Assembly: GCA_965223435.1 (NCBI GenBank)
Contig: CBDCWQ010000006.1
Span: forward strand, 62,001 to 126,000
DNA from: CBDCWQ01 sp965223435
Lineage (GTDB): Bacteria > Myxococcota > Kuafuiibacteriia > Kuafuiibacteriales > Kuafuiibacteriaceae
Length of the DNA: 64,000 nt
Reading direction: 5' to 3'
The translations under genes were made by a program, and so were the position numbers. Every line of letters begins with the position of its first letter. The first letter of the stretch is position 1. Below the pieces are notes generated by a model, which was not told the origin of the DNA, did no database searches, and saw nothing but the letters and a program-made list of their open reading frames with translations. Shown in pieces: positions 12,601-18,580 of this stretch.

Positions 12601-13160
12601 GCACCCCGGACCCAGTACACGTTTCCCGCATCGAGGGGTGCGCCCTCGGTCGACTGAAAGGCTTGCTGCGCGGCATCCCAGATATAGGCCTCAAACGACG
12701 GGTGTTTGTGCCCGGACACCGATTCGCCGACTTCGATAAAATAGCCGCCCATGGTTTTGCTGCCGCCCGGTCTGGGCGGAGTCAAACCCTCGGTTTCTTG
12801 GGGGCCGTTGCCCCAAGGCACGTAGGCCCAATGGCTTTGGTGAAACAATGCGGACTCTGGCCGGGCATAGTCGGTCACAACCCGCCCTTGGCTCGGGTCG
12901 TACCCTTGGTCGATGGCAAAAAGAAGGGCACCTCGTTGAACCATCTGCGCCAGGGCGGCAGGTCCGGTTTCGGACGGCAACAGATGCCAGCCGGGGGTCA
13001 AAGCATCTTCGGTAGAGCCCAGCTCGAGGTCTTCGCGCCCAGAATCCGGGCGGGTGTTCTCTGCTCGGCACCCCAAACCAAGCGCCCACAAAGCCACCAG
13101 CGTGACCGCATACCGGGTTTTACGGTTCCGCCCACACCCCCAAGTTGTTCCGTCATCCAT
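606..13160 (-). CDS. Giant mosaic surface lipoprotein with C-terminal HExxH motif
   Basis: About 4184 aa. I chose the ATG at 13160 because GGGGGA lies just upstream and because it gives a clean lipoprotein signal: basic RNRKTR, a hydrophobic stretch, then lipobox LGLGC (Cys31). The open frame runs 55 codons further upstream without such a signal. Regions in order: an FnIII-like segment near 380-480; two Asp-box motifs (STDGGEHF near 557, SSDDGGQTWS near 978) typical of sialidase-like propellers; long helical stretches near 1350-1900 and 2200-2650 resembling alpha/alpha-toroid glycosidase folds (weak inference); a Cys-rich patch near 2150; a LamG-like jelly-roll near 3170-3390; two 38-residue WW-motif repeats (about 3475-3512 and 3535-3572); two repeats of about 90 residues near 3590-3790 with shared EPYEEIV; and a C-terminal segment with HEHIH at 4016 and a downstream Glu (EGLAEA), the signature of a zinc metallopeptidase. 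The substrate is unknown. It is probably exposed at the cell surface. It is a single uninterrupted frame. Confidence 0.85.
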   Translation of the reverse strand: MDDGTTWGCGRNRKTRYAVTLVALWALGLGCRAENTRPDSGREDLELGSTEDALTPGWHLLPSETGPAALAQMVQRGALLFAIDQGYDPSQGRVVTDYARPESALFHQSHWAYVPWGNGPQETEGLTPPRPGGSKTMGGYFIEVGESVSGHKHPSFEAYIWDAAQQAFQSTEGAPLDAGNVYWVRGAAPCDPGDGSIAGVDDLLEACGLDPAHFRIVGAGPQAPVAIQSAPGFIPSTQDAAVFDPAPPAVSLLSKAKQTIFERDHTLAGHVLEPHLTKLVLVDQRTGHEEVLSVESHRFKKTLSLFEGINRFTLRATGPGQNTSRLDIEWIFKTVYDGVQPTRPPSGLEAWDTEVGAKIRWKKPTQLAEGSSIPPGVPIYYQIYRDGERLQTTTSPEFEGPVPTLGQAYEFYVTALVTTSGGVLESERSSMVSVQTGSKRLTAPGAFEEPSMVQKERRPLARPEMAFTETAEGVTTYLAYIVQGDGQKEADRIRILRSETFAKQGSWTEASKPVLATGPNRRIAEVSISVAATELVVVWLEQSESLGSQIISVRSTDGGEHFTPPQTLRSGAAWKRDLDSAFDRLGQHHFVWAEANKVYYLQDFEGELDETGSLLNVFDQRKRWVNYDSVKYRHTHHQKCADGEGCCASSYDDSYSLAVEQKGADLSCDGHGNGCQTERFGLYFERVEEAFVETPSLEVSHDAVSIVARQTRLFDNYPYPNPSWTGLDSAGGPSFWGPKVKDANWLFGPKTCAPSVFQFQMGFRHASRSGPYQCLPEVPLNADALLLEEQSAPLLHQRKEAFYAYDPRRGHPLSWYQFLYGGMWSEEDVIQVAQRPIEAGAWSIRQQKARSVPRLNRLDTTVSVQLEQVEQEVEVGWRRGTWHRTPWTLPLAPGAAASQFEETLQRWRISTVDRFVSERAGEHAGCGEDANPPLGPVGPSYPKLASRGSQLVLVYEKGTSSNPNAPKNNPIYFASSDDGGQTWSTGSEPLAHGYMPSVGIAQSGEIAVLYYEPHPENEEGSPGRIRAARRTDGPDFRHELLNVRSSPKKDRDAVLPTRPIHSAAHGASADRTYGVPILAAHNDLFVAAWVGQPEASAAYASVMTTRASAASATVARAKRVVVTAEGPIVRGQPVSATMACVDHYDVLAEGCDVSSTFLALPGDRRTPLSDYGSTAGTLNGIQRFWVSSTSGHPRNGRADSSSDSRSGGHTGSGSSAESNLGPDSRGALGPSALQRTGEDVALAMVSEAGAPWSTTLQLTTLEDSGQSEQEMGLGGQDASGNHRRAGALRDLLYDTDLSVQREYQEVQGDPDSLQLARYGRAWAYSQGIVLAQFSRLSDARAIPLAQSICDRAVVDKRAGQTVLKGWHFSWNTIDDDWKDARLVTGANAWVLHGLGRFLGSPSAQAMSEDARRGIQKCYLQGLAGLELALAKDLAKDEAARWLMTAGTTTLGLKNAEHPDRLGFTADPGSAKAENLRIGDPKDYHWAYYDILDVIGYDTLRIEGEPKIQSFYRHQDGPMKGDRIESSFKTYKLTEDDGPFVQKLKEPARATNVVTEHNLDMLSVLNHALDAWARITQDLGDKDVPTTLSRPRLQEWRDNLRDAIFSVLWNEEEGRFHTGGAFDSERVFVRSEHSAVDNCSWLSLSVDYEHLPAGHRRKLARCLQWTIDTFVRDDLIFREKPYRGAFYFPKSFKDPYIEQSGQQEELYHLEATTGLILGLLYFADALEDEFREEADRFRAEAARLWSVMQDFTRENGAPYSTVRIQDLMTQLPSATAAIWFIDVFDYYDAAARHQDRPLRNYVHDVGFRSERPGEQSAFPLGRVRQQVQEVWTTLATSAQGEEPKTPKLLVESAGLDPQGEPAWGRARFDQDDEDLVVQLISQKSSILSFTLNASGGLDEAPQPVSYYYQARVMDGADSEVQRNYDRYRTYNYAPVNITDLKLTFRVAPKDTFFLLGLLGHRDFAVTASGTAGPLPKGHENFYYVLLSVMVDGQEWILGRAALNEDGSFAFSEDIGTSENEPNLTEGRPVARLIRFSETDRSFDWLPPGAAEMIMGEGRGYRDEMVAATGFPKKQPSEEEHASALTFTASGLRGEWYFHQHAESNKVFLKQDAIALMDRASGNIIHEQFGERWRFRPHALVPTESLSLGEGASCVLRGGQCHHGFAGGCKTEAEAPFAGACMPVEGTAAVCCGAAPPRKEMRITYLEDQAWSILAALSRGEMETADRWVDGLLSTLVHIKNVEGPAVQFAHAVETDRSERLAAYFETGSQMLALYALGEYMLRRSPADPQRGPLRQIFADVLSTLRTMYRSPETWRYAHAAGWPGGLKQGLAGEGVDLGASLPVFHLSSLKDHVYAFFAYRIGTKLFDEDTELGAQIRRDLSEHRTVLELSFWDLPADGPPPRDGHPVLFAGKGRLPRPTWAEYVEALALYGLYDLVGGAGLSARRVLELLTTAAEQRPQEKRPRGVLSPGPAEVLFRRAAAAIDPRQEELAWNVFARLLAERPEGSAASSLLLVAENPNGLWGVHTGSMLGLRSPALTPDDAIRVDARLSLVYTDTLFSLLAADHDAYPSYLFDAAVSQLNRIEFLIEAINDRIWDETGEAFWDTQAWAERYQASFDDRLLATVARLKNLCQEGLPRLIGDGKADGESMLELIGVRCTIATSRFVKLLRDRTGGEDPALLLPILDHPNDGFELTRLTARLYHPPPSGDNRFFGRRNPVVFGPRYGSQRFTAGSGEEALDGPELIRTRWQHAVSELANTRSDTFSKPWVYNAHSLDFIAMNNPAAPAFWSPEALELRLLLPLETDVRYMLDDLSLSHQVPADTYFYLSGEEPTLSRRDMEANVLQLRRFINQEASGDLPYLARTSSVSEARIHHMMRTGKLRETDFSELLASLPMDEDQASRWANQMVFLPPDSPTWVLPELDDPVSPFDLHLESMGNEVFADDHLSLAHETGGVFTAEEHFEPIVFHRMDLDNPNLNPCHRMKVAHHSGREFDKSISAGISDHSGEWFRTTPVGLISDGAFSSTFFFCVDGAVLKELPADDRPFEAFVTLELSIDDETYAPVRHLTWTMEDGLYLEGSLFDRVKTPANGCQRFKLHNTQDEAIDWHIVSTGSVSATAVPTISLLPSDKNTIAGHSHQELELCTTLSDGPEAIIETAGNIALIDETHWRTTTLKVEAYRQGLVAHYPFDEDGFRDHSGHGNKLDMSNGGRLDASQAGRFGRGLSGEGHQWTIKTPSLRFETSHEPFSVSLWLASVPENQARVYVLGSMERADPSLGRGWGIALEPDGHLVFVLRADEERSYEARSSFSVDPADGWVHVALTWDGAGTARFFQEGHSPGPAASQGFEALPIFLDSEWNDWVVVKNASDADAWAFHGMLDEVRIYRGVLTEEAVSHLARGEAPAAGRTFVATPQSEAPPDEVSRPNITVETQSASASLLLHDASYPMPARTATALLHPIQFTPPEKSVSEPQKPAEPEIPDWIRNNALWWAQGAIEDEEFINGIQYLVRQRVLTLPRPGEGTLPSSEEAPSESSDGSVPGYVKTVAELWANRQISNQEFINGMQYLVKEGIITVPTSQTPSDLAGLPGTGDVDQEITVRGYRGGYYESPTLHLDWGGYEGPLPWVAEWRRDGWLEVTPESGSTVASLNSISLAVDEDAAYALEPRSEPYEEIVRIRYGSGGEDVLTLRVLLYQEDMPTISFRGWRGGLYDLEAQELKATRATQSWYAQWDKQSWLGVHPSQGTAVEFGHLRFSVNPDVAERLEPRTEPYEEIVSVLTESGDFLATMRVLLYQRGSPSTGDDGFQIPPGLSWCTSDAPPHEPDEVECLDDSGSHALCPEAGCANPVSFRLRWFLNGRPFSGFEPMTVFGIEGLMPGRHTNGTWVEKEEWFPLQYQGGELGPVPANLDLNYVGTREVSPLGEVTLVEREPVDSGGPGLASLITRFDRIVRDQSEFFDMSDVPPYRAFLLPQEMYVATMEGLRKDPSVAWGSDAFTTGFDMFIDATFDPIEIREFELSASFSHEHIHWLLENKATQFPNVPLTDYGLCLVEGLAEAVPVHLGHKNKVQLDPDAIIPGFKRVCTAYSGPLSEGVKGRCMMWHLQEAGYFEGAVGSTFIRNLFFPERPLDVDTCALDEPATGAALIVYFTEAWRKAAEDPKDLTPVVKKMGVRGISSYEDALRVLEVGFINPL

Positions 13161-13178
13161 GTTTCCCCCGCTCGTTCT

Positions 13179-13202
13179 TTGTGCCCCAAATTGTGCCCCA
13201 AA
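13179..13202. repeat. Perfect 12-bp tandem repeat upstream of giant gene
   Basis: TTGTGCCCCAAA occurs twice head to tail, 19 bases before the ATG of the giant lipoprotein gene. It lies in the likely 5' leader or promoter and could be an operator or a slippage-prone tract. If translation began further upstream, the repeat would encode FGAQFGAQ. Confidence 0.7.
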
Positions 13203-13437
13203 GGACCGCATCCCAACCGACGTTCGACGCAACCTCGTCACCGGTAGGCCAAAGAAAAAAGACCTGCGACGCGCGCCTCGGTGACCGATGCGGTTTCGAA
13301 CCGCTTCCATCCCATGCCTCAACAAAGCCTCAGGAATCAGGCATACGGGAAGTCCCTTGTCAATGGAGGTGTCGTTCGTTATGCACCCAAAGCGGAGCTC
13401 TTGAGCACCCGCCGTTTCTGGACAAGAAGCTCACTTC

Positions 13438-13509
13438 GAATCGGGCCCCGTAAGGCCGAATCGGCGCTCGCTTGGGCTGCGGGATTCGCAGGGCACAAGG
13501 GGTCGACGC
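13438..13509 (+). repeat. Dispersed hairpin repeat, copy A
   Basis: The core CGGGCCCCGTAAGGCCGAAT forms an imperfect small hairpin (TCGGGCC, loop CCGTAA, GGCCGA). It is followed by TCGCTTGG, GGGCACAAGG and GTCGACGC, which are shared in the same order with the copy at 29731-29801. This copy sits just 3' of the E2 gene, in the 363-base gap 13161-13523, which otherwise holds only the upstream region of the giant gene. No gene was seen in that gap. Confidence 0.6.
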
Positions 13510-13523
13510 ATCTGATCCGTGGG

Positions 13524-14831
13524 TTAAGCCCAGGTGTTGGCGAGCTCGGTGAGTCGTTTGAGAAAAGCGTTGCCCTTGCGACCATCGATGACACGATGGT
13601 CGTAGCTCAGCGCAGCGTACATGATGGGTCGAATCACAATGGCGTCTTCGCCTTCGATGGGGCGAACCACCGGGCGTTTGGTGATCGAGCCCAACCGCAA
13701 GATGGCGACTTCGGGCTGGCGGATGACGGAGATGCCCACCAGGTTGCCGTCGCGGCCGGGGTTGCTGATGGTGAACGAACCCGATTGAACATCCTCTTTG
13801 GATAGGCGCCGGGCGCGCGCTTTTTCTGCCAACTCTTGGAGTCTTCTGGCGATGCCCAACAAACTGAGCTCGTCGGCGCCTTGGATGACGGGTACGACCA
13901 CCCCTTCTGGGGTGTCGACGGCCACACCGATGTTGCGCGCGCGCCTCAGGACGAGTGAACGGTCGAGCACGCTTCCGTTGAGCTCGGGGTGCTCAGTGAG
14001 GGCCTGGGCCACAGCTTGCACGAGGTACGGAAGGATGCTGAGCTTGATTCCGCTGGCCTGTGCCCGGGCTTGGTCTCGGACGCGGGCGGCGAGGATTCGG
14101 CTCATATCCAGTTCGGCGATGGCGGCGACGTGTGCGGCGGTTCGCAAGCTTGTACTGATGTGGCTGGCGATCTGCGCGCGTCTCGGGCTGAACGCGACCA
14201 CCTGGTCTCCTTCGTGAGGGACATAGCTCTCCCACGGGGGTTCGGTCTCTACGACCGGTGCCAAGCTCGGGCGCTCGAGCGCACTTCTTGGAGGCGGTCG
14301 GCTTTCATTGGAGGCTGTGGGAGGGATGGTCGGCCGTCGCTGTTCGTCCAGAACGCGGTACACGTCCTCTCGGGTGACCCGCCCGTTGTGGCCGGAGCCC
14401 TCCATGGTGGTCAGGTCGAGCTGGAAACGTCGAGCGAGGCGTCGGACCGCGGGAGAGTAGCGTGCGGGGCCTTGGTTGGGTCTTGGCACGCGCGGTGGCG
14501 AAGAGAGGGGCCTAGAAGCTGGCAGGGGACCGGGGGGGGGAGGATCGGCCTTTGTGTCGTGGTCGAGTCGAATCGAAAGAATCGGATCGTGGATCGGGAC
14601 GGTTTGTCCGGCGTCCACCCAAAGGCGCGCGACTGTTCCGTCGCACGGGGAAGGAATCTCGGTGGTGGCCTTGTCGGTTTCGACCTCGGCGATGACCTGG
14701 CCCTTGCGCACTCGAGCCTCGACACCGACGAGCCACCGGAGCAAGACGGCCTCGACGATGCTTTCGCCCAGCCTGGGCATGTGGACGTCAAACGTGGGTT
14801 TTGAATCGGTCAAGCGCGGCCTTTTTACCAT
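13524..14831 (-). CDS. 2-oxoacid dehydrogenase E2 (dihydrolipoamide acyltransferase)
   Basis: A 435-aa E2 core subunit that transfers the acyl group from E1 to CoA through a swinging lipoyl arm. An N-terminal lipoyl domain spans about 13-88, with the lipoylated Lys in VETDKATTEIPSP. A Pro/Arg-rich linker follows. The E1/E3-binding domain is at about 128-165 (SPAVRRLARRFQLDL, then GRVTREDV). The catalytic domain occupies about 205-435 and carries the active-site DHRVIDG motif at 411-417. There is one lipoyl domain, and the length is normal for the family. The gene is divergent from E1alpha, with about 30-70 bases between starts, so a shared promoter region is likely. Substrate (branched-chain 2-oxoacids, pyruvate or acetoin) cannot be decided from sequence alone. 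No E3 gene is adjacent. Confidence 0.9.
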   Translation of the reverse strand: MVKRPRLTDSKPTFDVHMPRLGESIVEAVLLRWLVGVEARVRKGQVIAEVETDKATTEIPSPCDGTVARLWVDAGQTVPIHDPILSIRLDHDTKADPPPPGPLPASRPLSSPPRVPRPNQGPARYSPAVRRLARRFQLDLTTMEGSGHNGRVTREDVYRVLDEQRRPTIPPTASNESRPPPRSALERPSLAPVVETEPPWESYVPHEGDQVVAFSPRRAQIASHISTSLRTAAHVAAIAELDMSRILAARVRDQARAQASGIKLSILPYLVQAVAQALTEHPELNGSVLDRSLVLRRARNIGVAVDTPEGVVVPVIQGADELSLLGIARRLQELAEKARARRLSKEDVQSGSFTISNPGRDGNLVGISVIRQPEVAILRLGSITKRPVVRPIEGEDAIVIRPIMYAALSYDHRVIDGRKGNAFLKRLTELANTWA

Positions 14832-14863
14832 GAACGCTCGGCGGTTCCCACGCAGTTGACGAG

Positions 14864-15988
14864 GTGCCCAAGGCGCTCAAGAATCGCACCAGGAAAGCCA
14901 TGGAAAAACGTCCTGCCCCGCGCCCGCCCCCTCCGCCGCCCGGCCTTCCCCCGCCGATAGGGGCGCATGTTCCCGAGGAAAATCACCCAGACGACGATGT
15001 GTGTCGCGCGCTTACCCGAGTTCTTTGGACGGCGCGGGCGCTGGAAAACCGGACCATCTCTTTGTATCGGGAGGGGGTCATCGTCGGGGGCTGCTACAGC
15101 GGAATGGGGAACGAGGCCACCAGTGTGGGTTCGGCATGGGTGCTTGGCGAGGGTGATCACTTGGTCCCAACCCATCGCTGCCTGGGGGCGCATCTGGTGC
15201 GAGGCCACACGATCCTCGATGTATTGCGGCAGTATATGAAACGGGCGACAAGCCAAACCGGCGGCAAGGATGCGGGGCTGCATCTTGGACGAGAAGGTTC
15301 CGGCATTGTGGGGATGATTTCACCCCTGGCGCATATGCTTCCGGTCGCGGCGGGGATCGCATTGGCTGAACGCCAGCGCGGCCGACAGTGCTTGGTGTTG
15401 GCGAGTGTGGGGGATGGAAGCACCTCGCTCGGCGATTTTCACGAGGCGCTCAACTTCGCGGCGGTGCAGAAGCTTTCCGTCCTTTTTTTGATCATCAACA
15501 ATCAGTACGCCTATTCTACGCCCATCACATTGCAATACGCGTGTCGAGAACTCAGCTTGAGGGCGGCGGGGTACGGAATAGAAGGGCAGCGGGTTGACGG
15601 AACGGACCTGGTCGAGGTGCTGACGGCGGCTCAGGCGGCGCGGGTGCGGGCGCTTGGTGGTGAAGGGCCCACGTTGCTCGAATGTGTGACGATGCGCATG
15701 CGGGGCCATTCGGAGCACGACGACTTTCGCTACGTTCCGTCTTCGCTCCTCCAAGCTTGGAAAAACTGGGACCCCATCTCGCGGTGGAGGGCCTATCTTC
15801 TGGACCGAGGTGTGGCGACCGAAGCGTGGACGGACGCGCTGTTTTCTTCGATAGAAAAGGAAATCGAGGACGCGGTATCGGTGGCGCAAAATGAACCCTT
15901 GCCTCCCCCCCAGACGAGCATAGAAGGGGTATACCGGCACTGGGATCCGACCTGGACGGTACCCGAGGAAGGGAGTTTCGATCCTTGA
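14864..15988 (+). CDS. 2-oxoacid dehydrogenase E1 alpha subunit
   Basis: A ThDP-dependent decarboxylase alpha subunit of 374 aa from the GTG at 14864. An ATG at 14900 is preceded by AGGAAA and is an equally good start. The ThDP/Mg motif begins GDGSTSLGD at 183 and ends with INNQYA at about 211-216. Phosphorylation-loop-like RMRGHSEHDD lies near residue 280. The first 45 residues contain a run of prolines (PAPRPPPPPPGLPPP), an unusual N-terminal extension and probably a flexible tether. The gene overlaps E1beta by 4 bases and so is translationally coupled to it. Together with the divergent E2 it makes most of a branched-chain-type or pyruvate-type complex. Confidence 0.88.
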   Translation: MPKALKNRTRKAMEKRPAPRPPPPPPGLPPPIGAHVPEENHPDDDVCRALTRVLWTARALENRTISLYREGVIVGGCYSGMGNEATSVGSAWVLGEGDHLVPTHRCLGAHLVRGHTILDVLRQYMKRATSQTGGKDAGLHLGREGSGIVGMISPLAHMLPVAAGIALAERQRGRQCLVLASVGDGSTSLGDFHEALNFAAVQKLSVLFLIINNQYAYSTPITLQYACRELSLRAAGYGIEGQRVDGTDLVEVLTAAQAARVRALGGEGPTLLECVTMRMRGHSEHDDFRYVPSSLLQAWKNWDPISRWRAYLLDRGVATEAWTDALFSSIEKEIEDAVSVAQNEPLPPPQTSIEGVYRHWDPTWTVPEEGSFDP

Positions 15989-16962
15989 GTGTGTCCTGGA
16001 CCTATCTGGAGGCGATTCGCGAAGCACTGTTCGACGAGATGCGCCAAGATCCGCGCGTGTTTTGTATCGGCGAAGATATTGGGACCCTGGGAGGCGCTTT
16101 TCGGGTCACCGAAGGGTTGCTCGAGGCCTTTGGCCCCGATCGCGTTGTGGATACGCCCATCAGTGAGGCGCTCATTGTCGGTGCTTCCATTGGTGCTGCG
16201 CTTCAGGGGCAAAGGCCGGTGGCCGAAATGCAGTTTGCGGACTTTGTGACCTCTGGTTTTTCCCAGCTGGTCCACAATGCCTCGACTTTTCACTATCGGC
16301 TGGGTGTGAGCGTGCCCATGGTCGTTCGATTGCCGGCCGGCGGTGGGGTAGGGGCAGGGCCCTTCCACTCCAGAAACCCGGAAGCATGGTTTGCACATAC
16401 GCCCGGGTTGAAAGTGGTCGCCCCGGCAACACCGCATGACGCCCACGGTTTGCTCAAGCTGGCGATTCGCGATCCCGATCCGGTTATTTTTCTTGAGCAA
16501 AAGGCCCTCTATCGGCGGCTTCGGGAAGAACGTTCTGAAGGCGCCGAGCTTCTTGGTCTCGGCAAGGCGCGAGTCGTGAAAGAGGGCGACGATGTGACCA
16601 TTGTGAGCTATGCCAATGGGGTCCCGATGGCGCTGGGGGCGGCAGAAGAGCTTGCGACCGAGAGAGTAGACGTCGAGGTCATCGATCTTCGGACCTTGGT
16701 GCCCTGGGACCATCAAACGGTGGTGGCCTCGGTGGAAAAGACCGGACGGGTTCTTGTGGCCCACGAAGCGACGCGAACCTGCGGGTTCGGAGCGGAGATC
16801 GCAGCGACCATTGCGGATCTGGCTTTCGACAGTCTGGATGCCCCGGTGCGCCGGATGGCCACGCCCGACGTTCCCATTCCGGCCGAAGCCGGATTGGAGG
16901 CCTTCGTTCGACCGGATGCCAAAAAAATCGCCGACGCGGTCCGGCGGCTTGTCGCGTATTGA
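15985..16962 (+). CDS. 2-oxoacid dehydrogenase E1 beta subunit
   Basis: A 325-aa transketolase-like beta subunit that pairs with E1alpha to form the ThDP site. Typical motifs are visible: GEDIGTLGGAFRVTEGL near 28, DTPISEALIVGASIGAA near 57, MQFADF near 83, and the C-terminal half with VEVIDLRTLVPWD and VLVAHEATRTCGFGAE. The start is TTG at 15985, overlapping the E1alpha TGA; a GTG two codons later is an alternative. Gene order alpha-beta with stop/start overlap indicates one operon. Length matches the family. Confidence 0.9.
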   Translation: MSVSWTYLEAIREALFDEMRQDPRVFCIGEDIGTLGGAFRVTEGLLEAFGPDRVVDTPISEALIVGASIGAALQGQRPVAEMQFADFVTSGFSQLVHNASTFHYRLGVSVPMVVRLPAGGGVGAGPFHSRNPEAWFAHTPGLKVVAPATPHDAHGLLKLAIRDPDPVIFLEQKALYRRLREERSEGAELLGLGKARVVKEGDDVTIVSYANGVPMALGAAEELATERVDVEVIDLRTLVPWDHQTVVASVEKTGRVLVAHEATRTCGFGAEIAATIADLAFDSLDAPVRRMATPDVPIPAEAGLEAFVRPDAKKIADAVRRLVAY

Positions 16963-17087
16963 ATGACGTTTTGCGCGCCGGGCCTCCCGGGGTGTTTCGT
17001 CCATGGCTGGGGGGGGACGAAGATTGCTGGTTGAGGGCGGGCGGGAAGATCGGTGCAAGAGGGCCGCGTTTCGTGTACTTTGACGAG

Positions 17088-18029
17088 ATGGCGCTTTTTG
17101 ACCGCGTCGCGTTGGCGATCGATTTTTCCGATGCTTCCAAAGAGGCGGCGCGCGCTGCGTTCCGACTGATGGAGCTGACGGGGACCGAGCATTTAACCGT
17201 GCTCCATGCCTCGCATGAGGTGGTCTTGCCCAAGGGGGACCAGCCCGCACTTCGCGGTCGGCTCAAAGAGCTGGAATCGAAGATTCAAGAAGCCGCAAAA
17301 GATCAAATTTCTAATATTTGCAATGAGTTGGGCTCGAAGTGTGGATTCGCTGTGCAGTTGGACTCCGGGCTTCCCAAGGCGGTGATTCCGGCGTTGTGCA
17401 AGCGCCTTGGGGTCTCGTTGCTGATGATGGGCAGCCATTCTCGCCGAGGTATCCGTCGATGGTTGATGGGGAGCGTTGCGGAGACCACCCTTTCGCGTCT
17501 GGGCGCGCCTACCTTGGTGCTTCAGGCCGGAGACGACGGCGTCCTACCGACCGAGGAGTTTAGCCGTCTGGAGCACGTCCTGGTGGCTGTCGACATCGAG
17601 GAGCATGCGGAGCAGGTGGTGAGGGTGGCGGTGGAGGCCGTTCGGGCCTTCAAAGGGGTGAATCCCTCGGTGAGCCTGTTGGCCGTGAACGAGGATCTGC
17701 GATTGCCGCCGGTGGAGGGTGCAGATTCCTATCAGCGGCACCTCGACGCGGAATCTCACCGTGCGCTCACGGCGCTGAAGGCTCAATTTGAGGCGCCCGA
17801 CCTGGGGATCGATGTGTGTTTGGGGCACGGAGACCCCGCGGACGTCATCTTGCAGACCGCTGAGAACAAGAACGCTCAGCTTATCGTGGTGGGCAGTCAC
17901 GCAGGTGGTCGCCCAGGTGAATTGGGTGATGTGATTCCCCAGGTCTTACGCTACGCGAAAGTCTCCGTTTTGGTGGTCCCGTCGTCCAGCCCCGGGCCCG
18001 GGGCTGCCGGAACGGCCGATGTCCAGTGA
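17088..18029 (+). CDS. Tandem universal stress protein (UspA family)
   Basis: A cytoplasmic protein of 313 aa from the ATG at 17088; the frame is open further upstream but the homology begins here (MALFDRVALAIDFSDAS). It contains two Usp domains (about 1-150 and 160-300). The first carries a nucleotide-binding-type motif, GSHSRRGIRRWLMGSV, followed by APTLVLQ. The second has the related GSHAGGRPGELGDV before a C-terminal VSVLVVPSSS strand but lacks the canonical glycine spacing, so only the first is likely to bind ATP. Role: stress or energy-limitation response, with no specific partner visible. The 3' end overlaps tadA by 11 bases. Confidence 0.85.
   Translation: MALFDRVALAIDFSDASKEAARAAFRLMELTGTEHLTVLHASHEVVLPKGDQPALRGRLKELESKIQEAAKDQISNICNELGSKCGFAVQLDSGLPKAVIPALCKRLGVSLLMMGSHSRRGIRRWLMGSVAETTLSRLGAPTLVLQAGDDGVLPTEEFSRLEHVLVAVDIEEHAEQVVRVAVEAVRAFKGVNPSVSLLAVNEDLRLPPVEGADSYQRHLDAESHRALTALKAQFEAPDLGIDVCLGHGDPADVILQTAENKNAQLIVVGSHAGGRPGELGDVIPQVLRYAKVSVLVVPSSSPGPGAAGTADVQ
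17987..18006. repeat. 20-bp perfect palindrome before tadA
   Basis: CAGCCCCGGGCCCGGGGCTG is a perfect inverted repeat inside the last codons of the usp gene, ending 12 bases before the tadA ATG. In mRNA it could form a hairpin close to the tadA ribosome-binding region, or arise simply from GC-rich codons. Confidence 0.6.
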
Positions 18030-18534
18030 TGTCGTGGGGACAGGCGCCCCTGGTTTGGAAGCGCGGGTTCAACAAGACCGGCGGATGATGCGAAGGGCGT
18101 TGGCGGAAGCGGAAAAAGCGGCGCAGGCGGCTGAGGTTCCGGTGGGCGCGGTGTTGGCTCTAGACGATCGCATCGTGGCGGTCGGCCGGAACTGTCGGGA
18201 AGCCCGCTGCGATCCCACGGGGCACGCCGAAATGATGGCGATCACTGAAGGGTCTCGAATGCTTGGGCGTTGGCGGCTGACGGGGACTACGCTCTACGTA
18301 ACCTTGGAGCCCTGCGCGATGTGTGCCGGCGCGCTGGTTTTGGCCCGGATCTCGCGTCTGGTGTACGGCACGAGGGATCCCAAGGCAGGTGCGGTGCGCT
18401 CACTCTATCATATTTGTGACGATCCGCGGTTGAACCACCGAATGGCGGTTGAGGGCGGCGTCGAGGCCTCTCGGTGTGCGGCGCTCCTCCGGTCCTTTTT
18501 TTCGGCGCGCCGGCGGGCGCCATCCCCATCGTGA
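18019..18534 (+). CDS. tadA: tRNA-specific adenosine deaminase
   Basis: A zinc enzyme of 171 aa that converts the wobble adenosine 34 of tRNA-Arg(ACG) to inosine. The catalytic HAE motif (in GHAEMMAI) supplies one zinc ligand and the proton-shuttle Glu; PCAMCAGAL supplies the two Cys ligands. The RLVYGTRDPKAGA and LNHRMAVEGGV segments near the C-terminus are typical of TadA rather than cytidine deaminases. The gene lies upstream of tRNA-Ser, SRP RNA and dnaX, a neighbourhood shared by many bacteria, which supports the call. ATG 18019 follows GGAACGGCC; a later start at 18085 would also keep the whole domain. Confidence 0.93.
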   Translation: MSSDVVGTGAPGLEARVQQDRRMMRRALAEAEKAAQAAEVPVGAVLALDDRIVAVGRNCREARCDPTGHAEMMAITEGSRMLGRWRLTGTTLYVTLEPCAMCAGALVLARISRLVYGTRDPKAGAVRSLYHICDDPRLNHRMAVEGGVEASRCAALLRSFFSARRRAPSPS

Positions 18535-18580
18535 GTCCAAAACGGACCTTGGGGATCGGTCTTTTCGACGGCGCTCATAC

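Noticed and set aside
606..13160. The idea that the giant lipoprotein replaces PelA as a polysaccharide hydrolase
   Set aside because: It lies 22 kb from the pel genes, and its glycosidase-like regions were judged only from helical pattern, with no catalytic motif identified.
13161..13325. N-terminal extension of the giant protein from 13325
   Set aside because: It would bury the lipoprotein signal 55 residues inside the protein; the ATG at 13160 has a good ribosome site and signal.
15793..17250. A 485-codon minus-strand frame opposite E1alpha/E1beta
   Set aside because: It is opposite two highly conserved enzyme genes and its translation shows no recognisable motif.
18543..18567. A possible terminator after tadA (GACC ... 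GGTC followed by TTTT)
   Set aside because: The stem has only about four pairs, too weak to support.
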